Made by a program: the position numbers and the translations under genes
Shown here: positions 7,825 to 13,933 of the stretch, one piece after another
How positions within the stretch are numbered: the first letter of the stretch is position 1
Layout of the letters: the number at the start of each line of letters is the position of its first letter
The notes under the pieces: model-generated
The model's input: only the letters and a program-made list of their open reading frames with translations
Told to the model about the DNA's origin: nothing
The model's database searches: none
Virus record (IMG/VR): IMGVR_UViG_3300002483_000018
Coordinates: 15,607 to 36,867 of that record
Source of the DNA: a virus
Strand: one strand, 5' to 3'
DNA: 21,261 nt

Positions 7825-10803
7825 ATGGGCACAAAACTAGATTTCAAAGTAAAGAAAGGTATAGATGTTGAGGGTGGCGACATAACCGTAGCCAGCGGAA
7901 ATGTTGTGTACGCTCCCACATTTGATACCAATGTAGCCGCAGCAGGTGTAACACTTTCAGGTACTACTCTACAAGCAGACGGTACTGACACCAACATCAA
8001 CATTGCAATTACTCCAAAAGGTAGTGGAGAAGTAGATATCACAAAGGTAGACATTGATGGTGGAACTATTGATGGTACTACAATAAACACATCTGATATT
8101 ACAGTAGGCAGCGGTAAGACTTTAGATGTTTCAGCAGGTACACTTACCCTCGCTGACGACCAAATTAGTGGTGATAAGGTATCGGGAGGTACTATCGGTA
8201 CAACTACAATTACCGCACTCGCTGGAGATTTGAGTCTTGGTGATAACAATATCACTAATGTTGGTGATATAAACGCCGATAGTATTAGTGTTGATGCTTC
8301 TGCTGCTGGGTTAAATGTTGATTTTAGCGGTGCTGCATCAACTACTGCTAAAATATCATTAGGAGATAACCTTGCTGATGCTCTAAATATTACAGAAGGT
8401 TCAAATTCTTATATCAAATTCATAACAACAAATTCAAGTGAGCAAATTGTTTTTGGTAAGAATTCAACTTTTAGCGGCACTACTATTGCAAATTTGGGTA
8501 CGGTTACTACAGCCGATATTAACGGTGGTACAATAGATGGTGCGGTAATTGGTGGTAGTAGTGCCGCTGGAGGTACATTTACATCTCTTACAGTAGAAAA
8601 AGCAGGAGGCGAGGGTTGGCTTAGAGTAAATGGTACTGCTAGAGAAACTAATACTAGACTCCAAGTTAATGGTGACCCACTTTCGGGTACGAGTGGTACA
8701 ACATTAAATTACGTTGAAGCAAGATTGCATACTGATGTTTCAAATGACGACATAAACGGTACTACCTACAATAAATTAGGTAATATGTTTCTTCTTGATA
8801 ACGCAGAAGATGTACCCGGTACAGGTCAAGGTGTGATGTTCACTGTAGGTAGAAGCGGCACAGGCGACCATTTCGGTGTAGGTAGGGTAATTCAAGGTGC
8901 TTCTTCAACAGAATATTTCGGTATTGGATATGCAGGTACAAACTTTGATGATTCACCCGGTTCTAATGCCGCTTTATTACCTGCTAATTTGATGTTTGAA
9001 TTAGATGTAAGCGGTAATGCTAGTTTGTCTAAAGACGGAGCGACATTGGAATTTAACAACAATTCTCAAACTACAAAAATCAAGGCTAGCGGTTCGTCTT
9101 CCGCTTCTGTAAGTTACACATTACCACCTGCTGGTCCTGCTTCCAACGGATACGTACTTTCTTCTACAACAGGCGGAGTAATGACTTGGATAGCCGCCGC
9201 AGGTGGCGCAGACGGAATGGGAAGCGGTTTCGTTTTAGAGGATGGGGACGGTACAGAAGTCACAATTGATGAAAATAAAGAAGTGAAGTTCATTGATGGG
9301 GATGGAATAGAAATTAACTGGACTGATGTATCAACGGGCTCTGACGGAGACCCTTACGACTTAACTTTCTCTTTGGACATTGACGGAATGACCGACATTG
9401 GTGGGGGGCTTGCGTCAGGTGATTTGTTCATAGTAGATGATGGTGCAGGTGGAACCAACCGAAAAACAACAGTAGATAGAATTGCTACACTATTGGCTGG
9501 TGCTGGTCTTACTGCAACTAACGCTGTAATTGCTGTGGATGCAGACCAAAGTAGCCAAATTACAGCAGTTGGAACTCTCACAGGTCTTACTGTAAGTGGC
9601 GCAACAGACCTCAACAACAATCTAACAGTTGATGGTGCTACAATTTCTCTTGATGCAACCACTTCTCTAAACATAGATAACTCAAACACCACAAATGGAA
9701 TTACAATCGGTACAGCAACAAGTGGAGTTCCAATTTCTATAGGTCATACTACATCTGAAGTAACAATTAACGATAATCTAACCGTAACAGGAAATTTAAC
9801 AGTAGATGGAACTACTACAACAATGAATTCTACTACTTTACAAGTTGATGATAAGAATATAGAATTAGGAACAGTTGATTCTCCTAGTGACACAACTGCC
9901 GATGGTGGTGGTATTACTCTAAAGGGTTCAACTGACCACACAATTACTTGGGATAACTCAAATGATAACTGGACAAGTAGTGAGCATTGGAATTTAGTTA
10001 CAGGAAAAGTATTCAAAATAAACAACGCTAGTGTTTTGTCTGCCTCAACATTAGGAAGTGGAGTTACTACATCTTCTCTAACAACAGTTGGTGCTTTAAA
10101 CAGTGGTAGCATTACTTCCGGCTTTGGCACAATAAATACTGGTTCATCAGCAATCTCTACTACAGGGACTTTGACTGGTGGAAGTATCGTAGGTACAAGT
10201 TTGGATGTTTCAGGAAACATAGAATGTACAGGCACTTTGAGCCTTAACAACGGTACAAACACAATTTCTGCTGCCGAACTGAGTGTTTTAGATGGAGTCA
10301 CAGCCGGTACTGTAACGGCTAGTAAGGCATTAGTTGTTGATTCTAACAAAGACATAGGCGATTTGCGAGATTTAACCGCTACTGGTGCTCTTGAAGCAGA
10401 CGGTTTACAATTGACTGGTGGTGCTAATTCCGCCGCAGATTCAGCCACAGTAGTAGCCATAATGGACGTTTCAGAAGCAACTGGTCAATCTTGGACAGGA
10501 AGTACCGCTTATGATATTGCTAACTATGCATTCGGAACATATAGAACTGCTAAATTCATAGTTCAGGTTAGCGATGGAACTGATACAGATTGTATGGAAG
10601 TTTTAGTTACATACGAGGGTGCTTCTGCTCCAGCGGCTTCCGCTAATATTTTCTTAACAACTTATGCGTACATTACAACAGCCGCTAGTGATTTAGGTAC
10701 AATTGATGCAGTGAAGGGCACTTCTACAATTGACCTGCAATTTACTCCGGCTTCTACAGGGACATACTCTTACAGTGTGGTAAACACACTTCTAATCAAA
10801 TGA
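7825..10803 (+). CDS. Tail-fibre protein 2, paralogue of its neighbours
   Basis: 992 residues; ATG preceded by AAGGTGA (7813-7819) at 5 nt. The first residues 'MGTKLDFKVKKG' are nearly the same as those of the next gene, suggesting a common attachment peptide. The shaft is made of repeated fibre modules: 'INGGTIDGAVIGGSSAAGGT' (about residue 232-251), 'LTVTGNLTVDGTTTTMNSTT' (about 651-670), then 'ADGGGITLKGS' and 'ELSVLDGVTAGTV' (about 820-832). Residues about 873-992 are the terminal domain shared with the genes on both sides ('TAKFIVQVSDGTDT', 'LTTYAY', 'TPASTGTYSY'). No catalytic motif is seen. The family pattern is that of trimeric adhesion fibres of marine phages. A long open frame on the opposite strand is a by-product of codon bias. 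Confidence 0.75.
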   Translation: MGTKLDFKVKKGIDVEGGDITVASGNVVYAPTFDTNVAAAGVTLSGTTLQADGTDTNINIAITPKGSGEVDITKVDIDGGTIDGTTINTSDITVGSGKTLDVSAGTLTLADDQISGDKVSGGTIGTTTITALAGDLSLGDNNITNVGDINADSISVDASAAGLNVDFSGAASTTAKISLGDNLADALNITEGSNSYIKFITTNSSEQIVFGKNSTFSGTTIANLGTVTTADINGGTIDGAVIGGSSAAGGTFTSLTVEKAGGEGWLRVNGTARETNTRLQVNGDPLSGTSGTTLNYVEARLHTDVSNDDINGTTYNKLGNMFLLDNAEDVPGTGQGVMFTVGRSGTGDHFGVGRVIQGASSTEYFGIGYAGTNFDDSPGSNAALLPANLMFELDVSGNASLSKDGATLEFNNNSQTTKIKASGSSSASVSYTLPPAGPASNGYVLSSTTGGVMTWIAAAGGADGMGSGFVLEDGDGTEVTIDENKEVKFIDGDGIEINWTDVSTGSDGDPYDLTFSLDIDGMTDIGGGLASGDLFIVDDGAGGTNRKTTVDRIATLLAGAGLTATNAVIAVDADQSSQITAVGTLTGLTVSGATDLNNNLTVDGATISLDATTSLNIDNSNTTNGITIGTATSGVPISIGHTTSEVTINDNLTVTGNLTVDGTTTTMNSTTLQVDDKNIELGTVDSPSDTTADGGGITLKGSTDHTITWDNSNDNWTSSEHWNLVTGKVFKINNASVLSASTLGSGVTTSSLTTVGALNSGSITSGFGTINTGSSAISTTGTLTGGSIVGTSLDVSGNIECTGTLSLNNGTNTISAAELSVLDGVTAGTVTASKALVVDSNKDIGDLRDLTATGALEADGLQLTGGANSAADSATVVAIMDVSEATGQSWTGSTAYDIANYAFGTYRTAKFIVQVSDGTDTDCMEVLVTYEGASAPAASANIFLTTYAYITTAASDLGTIDAVKGTSTIDLQFTPASTGTYSYSVVNTLLIK

Positions 10804-10819
10804 TGGAAAGTGAAATCAT

Positions 10820-10825
10820 GGTGAT
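10820..10825 (+). promoter_or_regulatory. GGTGAT ribosome-binding site for a TTG start
   Basis: GGTGAT lies 3 nt before TTG (10829). In this frame the nearest upstream stop is at 10811 and no ATG or GTG lies between, so TTG must be the start. The same GGTGA(T) motif precedes the genes at 7825 and 12322, and for the latter it overlaps the stop codon of the gene before. It complements the archaeal 16S 3' end. Confidence 0.65.
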
Positions 10826-10828
10826 AAT

Positions 10829-12310
10829 TTGGCGACAAAAAAGGATTTTAAGGTAAAAAATGGACTTATAGTGACTGACGACATAACTCTTGATGATGGG
10901 GGTTCGTTGAAAGAAGCAGGTGGCACAGCCGCTTTTACTTTCGATGGCTCAGGTAATGTCACAAAGATAGGTCAAGACTCTCCTAGCAGCGGTGAGTTTC
11001 TCAAATGGGATGGGTCGAAGTGGGTTGCTGATGCTGTTAGTGGTGGTGTCGGAGGTTCAATTTCAGAAGACCAAGTAGGAGTAGGTTCAACCACAGCCGA
11101 TGAAATAGAAGGTTCAGCAGGATTTACTGCCGCTTTAGGTGGGTCAGGTAGTACATCTGTTTTGAAATTCGGTCTTTCTGACGGTACAACTAACTATACT
11201 AGACTAAGACTTAACGGAACTAATGCTTATTTAGAGTTTAGAGATGCAAGTGATAACTCAAAGGCTGCTTTAGGTTTTCAATCAACTCAAGGATTGAAAT
11301 TTTATGCAAAAGCGGGCGGTCTAGGCGCGTCAGAAGCGTTTAGAATAACTCCGAATGATGAATGGGGTCTTCAAGGTGCTAACTATGGTACAGCAGGTCA
11401 AGTTTTAACTTCCGGTGGTAGTGGGGCGGCTGTATCATGGACTACTGTTAGTGGTGGTATTTCCGATGTTGTGGATGATACAACCCCACAATTAGGTGGG
11501 AATTTAGATGTTAATGGGAATAAAATAACATCAGTATCTAATGGTAATATAGTAATAGAACCTAATGGTTCGGGTAAAGTACAAATCGGAGATACTACAT
11601 ACAATCCAAGCGGTGTAACAACAGGAAAATTAACAGTAACAAGAGATGAAACAGAAGGCTCAGATACAGGCCCAACTCTAATGTTGGTTGATGGCGATAG
11701 TGATGCTAACAATGGGCCAATTCTCAAAATGTATAGAAATACAGATTCCCCTGCTGATGGTGATGCTTTAGGTGCTATTGGTTTTGATGGAGAAGATTCA
11801 GCAGGAGGCGAAAGAAGTTATGCAAGAATACGAGCAGTATCAGATAATGTAACAAGCGGTTCAAATGATGGCTCGCTTGAATTTAGAGTATTTGCTAATG
11901 GAACACAAACAGAAGTAATGCAATTAGAGTCTGATGCACAAGCGGGTGCTAAAATGACTTTAATGGGTGTATCACAAACAGGTGCAGTAGTTAGCGGTAC
12001 ATCTACTGCAAACACCGCTTATTTGAGTTTAATAGAAGTAGCAAGTGCAGACCATAAAGCAATAACCGCAAGTGTACATATTACAGATTCAACAAATAAT
12101 GAGGTTCAAACAGAAATGATTGTTGCTCATTTCGATGGAACAACCGTGAATTATACTACTTACGGGCAAATATTTGATGGTGCTGCGGCTATTGGAGTTT
12201 TAGAAGCAACTTATGTTCCAGTAGGGAGTAAAATGTTAATACGATTCCAAAATACACAAGGTTCAACAGCAACATTAGCGGGTTCTGTATACGCTACTTT
12301 GCATCCATGA
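10829..12310 (+). CDS. Tail-fibre protein 3 (TTG start)
   Basis: 493 residues. The TTG start is supported by GGTGAT just upstream, by absence of another start in frame, and by the first residues 'MATKKDFKVKNG', which match the start of the preceding fibre. Next come 'ITLDDGGSLKEAGGTAAFTF' and 'SSGEFLKWDGSKWVADAV' (residues about 55-72), then 'QLGGNLDVNGNKITSVSNG' and 'IVIEPNGSGKVQIGDTTY' (about 220-258), all standard shaft modules of marine phage fibres. Residues about 275-370 ('TRDETEGSDTGPTLMLVDGD', 'GAIGFDGEDSAGGERSYARI') are another known fibre or spike element. Residues about 378-493 form the shared terminal domain ('KAITASVHITDSTNNEVQTE', 'YTTYGQ'). It probably forms a shorter fibre or the distal part of a compound fibre; that is inferred. 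Confidence 0.75.
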   Translation: MATKKDFKVKNGLIVTDDITLDDGGSLKEAGGTAAFTFDGSGNVTKIGQDSPSSGEFLKWDGSKWVADAVSGGVGGSISEDQVGVGSTTADEIEGSAGFTAALGGSGSTSVLKFGLSDGTTNYTRLRLNGTNAYLEFRDASDNSKAALGFQSTQGLKFYAKAGGLGASEAFRITPNDEWGLQGANYGTAGQVLTSGGSGAAVSWTTVSGGISDVVDDTTPQLGGNLDVNGNKITSVSNGNIVIEPNGSGKVQIGDTTYNPSGVTTGKLTVTRDETEGSDTGPTLMLVDGDSDANNGPILKMYRNTDSPADGDALGAIGFDGEDSAGGERSYARIRAVSDNVTSGSNDGSLEFRVFANGTQTEVMQLESDAQAGAKMTLMGVSQTGAVVSGTSTANTAYLSLIEVASADHKAITASVHITDSTNNEVQTEMIVAHFDGTTVNYTTYGQIFDGAAAIGVLEATYVPVGSKMLIRFQNTQGSTATLAGSVYATLHP

Positions 12311-12321
12311 GGTGATTAAGA

Positions 12322-13017
12322 ATGGGCAGACAACCGTTTAGACAAATGAAAAGCGATGGAACAATGCAAGATGCAGGGGCTTCTGCTGGCGACCCACCCG
12401 GATATAAAACGATAGATATGGATGCAAACTATGACCATTCATTTCACAAATCTTACGGTGTTTTTGGTGTGGATGGGCAATCAACAGGTTACACTATGAA
12501 TTATTTTATGCAAAGTAACGCATGGTACGCTTATCCCTTTGTTATGCCGAAAGACGGAACATTAGCCTCTATTGAATTACAAGTAGGAACGGCGGGCGCA
12601 TCGGGAGATGAAATAGCAGTAGCAATTTATCCAAGTGATGCTAATGGTGACTGTAGCGGGCAAACGGCTATTCTTCGTAAAACAGATATTGATGTTTCGA
12701 CAACCGGATATAAGAATATAACTTCAATATCAAGTCCTACTGTTACAGGCGGAGATATATATTGGTTTGTGTGTAAAGCGACTTTTTCTGATTTTCCCGG
12801 CACTTGTAAGATGAAAACATCAATAGGAGGATTACCTAATTTATCCGGTAGGGTAACAGGTGGCTCATATAGCAACCAACCCTTTTCCGGTGTATCAAGG
12901 TGGGGAACATTTAGTGGTGACCCACCCGCAACATTCGCAACGGGTGGTTCGGGCATGCAATACAAAATGGGAACACCAAGTAGTAGGTATATACTATTCA
13001 ATTTAAATTATAGTTAA
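12322..13017 (+). CDS. Beta-sandwich virion appendage protein
   Basis: 231 residues; ATG preceded by GAGGTGAT, which begins within the stop codon of the upstream gene. After a polar N-terminus containing 'GDPPGY' there is one probable beta-sandwich domain, residues about 72-155: 'YAYPFVMPKDGTLASIELQV', 'GDEIAVAIYPSDANGDC', 'TDIDVSTTGYKNI' and 'GGDIYWFVCKATF'. This order (Pro-Phe, low-angle strand, 'v.iY.....g', then 'G.YWfv') is a common jelly-roll-like module in phage tail proteins and may bind sugars. The C-terminal region has Gly/Pro-rich loops ('GGSYSNQPFSG', 'GDPPATF'). No enzyme motif is visible. Its position after three fibres suggests a receptor-binding or decoration protein, with moderate certainty. 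Confidence 0.6.
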   Translation: MGRQPFRQMKSDGTMQDAGASAGDPPGYKTIDMDANYDHSFHKSYGVFGVDGQSTGYTMNYFMQSNAWYAYPFVMPKDGTLASIELQVGTAGASGDEIAVAIYPSDANGDCSGQTAILRKTDIDVSTTGYKNITSISSPTVTGGDIYWFVCKATFSDFPGTCKMKTSIGGLPNLSGRVTGGSYSNQPFSGVSRWGTFSGDPPATFATGGSGMQYKMGTPSSRYILFNLNYS

Positions 13018-13029
13018 GGAGAGAGATGT

Positions 13030-13317
13030 ATGGTAAGTGTAAGGCGTGAAATATACGAAGAAGACGGAACAGTAACAGTCGAAACTTTAGAGATAACTAT
13101 AACATGGGAAGAAATATTTATCGAAAGAGAAATGATGATGAAGAATACTGACTCATTCGTTCTCCCCGATAGAGGGCTTACAGACTCTCAGTTATCAGAT
13201 ATCCAAACTTACAGACAGGCATGGAGAGATATCACTGATTATGATACTGCTGATGAGGCATATGAAAACCTACCAGTTCTACCCGATTGGGTATTGGAAA
13301 ACGAATTGACAGGTTAA
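13030..13317 (+). CDS. Small tail-assembly-chaperone-like protein
   Basis: 95 residues; ATG with GGAGAG (13018-13023) 6 nt upstream. The N-terminal half is two amphipathic strands and a charged helix. The C-terminal half carries 'LTDSQLSDIQTYRQAWRDIT' (residues about 55-74), a Glu/Asp-rich linker, and 'LPVLPDW'. This 'L(t/s)..Q..ei..YRqalRDi....... lP.(l)P.W' signature is that of small phage proteins encoded after fibre genes and classed as tail-assembly chaperone-like (the Phage_tail_APC type). They are thought to help fibre or tail folding. It is the last plus-strand gene before the strand switch. Confidence 0.6.
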   Translation: MVSVRREIYEEDGTVTVETLEITITWEEIFIEREMMMKNTDSFVLPDRGLTDSQLSDIQTYRQAWRDITDYDTADEAYENLPVLPDWVLENELTG

Positions 13318-13332
13318 ATAGAAGGGTGATTT

Positions 13333-13476
13333 TTAGACTCTAGACTTTTGATAAAGTGCATAGCAACCCGCATATGCTCCCATAACAAAAACAAAACCTA
13401 TCATAATGTAAGCGGGTAGAAATGAAGTATCAATTTCACCCTCTAAAACTTTTGAAATTGTGCTTACGTCAATCAA
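13333..13476 (-). CDS. Single-span small membrane protein, last gene of the leftward module
   Basis: Translating the minus strand gives 47 codons from a TTG at 13476, or 50 from a GTG at 13485, ending at TAA 13335-13333. Residues 1-18 are polar ('LIDVSTISKVLEGEIDTS'). They are followed by one long hydrophobic helix, 'FLPAYIMIGFVFVMGAYAG' plus 'CYALY', and a basic tail 'QKSRV', predicting one membrane span with the C-terminus inside. A GGGGTG element lies 6 nt before the TTG. The gene ends only 15 nt from the stop of the last rightward gene, so the modules converge tail to tail. A tiny membrane protein at the end of a viral operon could be a holin-like, virion or superinfection protein, but no family is recognised. 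Confidence 0.5.
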   Translation of the reverse strand: MIDVSTISKVLEGEIDTSFLPAYIMIGFVFVMGAYAGCYALYQKSRV

Positions 13477-13547
13477 TCTTCCCACCCCTCAAATAGTTCA
13501 TCTAAAAATTTCATCATCATGTTGCAAGTCGAGGCTGGTCGGGTCAT
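13473..13547 (-). CDS. Possible tiny leader peptide
   Basis: A 24-codon frame (or 15 codons from a triple ATG at 13520) ends in 'MMMKFLDELFEGWED'. Its TGA overlaps the TTG start of the membrane protein (TTGA), as in the coupled junctions elsewhere on this strand. There is no clear ribosome-binding site, so it may be chance. If translated it would couple translation into the membrane-protein gene. Confidence 0.25.
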   Translation of the reverse strand: MTRPASTCNMMMKFLDELFEGWED

Positions 13548-13565
13548 GGTGTAAAAAATACACCA
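13547..13565 (+). terminator. Short hairpin followed by a T-rich tract
   Basis: A perfect 7-bp inverted repeat (TGGTGTA / TACACCA) with an A5 loop is followed on the plus strand by ATTTTTCCCTTTCGTTTTTG. It lies about 230 nt past the last rightward gene. Archaeal termination relies mainly on T-rich tracts, so a terminator for read-through rightward transcripts is possible. A protein-binding site is the main alternative. Confidence 0.3.
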
Positions 13566-13741
13566 CTAGTATTTTTCCCTTTCGTTTTTGTGTGTTTAAT
13601 GGAGGTACGGTGAAGTGCGAAGAAGAATTAGGAGATGAAGAGATACGCACTTGCTACTAGGAAAAACACAAACGTCAGAACGACCTAAAGAGGGTAGAAA
13701 CCAAAAATACACCGTTTAGCGTAGCAAACCTCCTATCAATG
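13566..13741. other. Convergence-zone non-coding stretch with repeats
   Basis: No convincing gene is seen on either strand. The stretch holds a 7-bp inverted repeat (AAGTGCG 13613-13619, CGCACTT 13646-13652, 26-nt spacing). A second copy of the 11-mer AAAAATACACC sits at 13703-13713; the first copy is at 13554-13564 in the hairpin. On the plus strand, GGAGGT (13601-13606) precedes a GTG that opens a 16-codon acidic frame with two cysteines (13610-13660). This could be a tiny gene, a structured RNA or a regulatory site; the evidence is weak for each. Confidence 0.35.
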
Positions 13742-13933
13742 CTACCATCGCCCACCAAATAAACGCTTTGGCTTAAAAGTAGAGTCTTGCCAAAAATGCC
13801 CACATTGTTTACATTGCCAAAGATGAATTCTTTTCTTAAATTCATCATGGTATCTTGCACTTAGTCTACGAGGTACGTGCTTATGGCTACACGCTCGACA
13901 AGTTACATTCAACTTGTCCATCAGTCGCCCCAT
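13742..13933 (-). CDS. Small zinc-ribbon protein
   Basis: 63 residues. The ATG shares one base with the thermosome stop (TAATG), which makes it a likely coupled gene. Cys12 and Cys15 ('CRAC') and Cys41 and Cys44 ('CKQC') form a CxxC-x25-CxxC zinc site, with 'GHFWQDS' after the second pair. The polypeptide is basic (many Arg/Lys/His). The layout is that of small zinc-ribbon or treble-clef nucleic-acid-binding proteins. Two similar proteins occur further along the same strand. The partner is unknown; a role in viral gene expression or DNA replication is an inference. The overlapping 61-codon frame at 13675-13860 lacks such features and is judged a shadow. Confidence 0.65.
   Translation of the reverse strand: MGRLMDKLNVTCRACSHKHVPRRLSARYHDEFKKRIHLWQCKQCGHFWQDSTFKPKRLFGGRW

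Noticed and set aside
9744-10460. A 238-codon open frame on the minus strand inside fibre 2
   Set aside because: It mirrors a Thr/Ser/Gly-rich coding gene, is rich in Val/Pro/Ser without motifs, and has no place in the plus-strand operon. Similar antisense frames occur under the other fibre genes (7821-8255, 9354-9692, 11398-11727).
13460-13660. A 66-codon plus-strand frame in the convergence zone
   Set aside because: It runs across the membrane-protein start and the hairpin, has no ribosome-binding site at its ATG, and has an unpatterned composition. Only its last 16 codons, behind a GGAGG, were kept as a weak possibility.
13675-13860. A 61-codon minus-strand frame overlapping the zinc-ribbon gene
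   Set aside because: It lies in another frame of a gene with a clear cysteine motif and coupled start, and has no ribosome-binding site or motif of its own.
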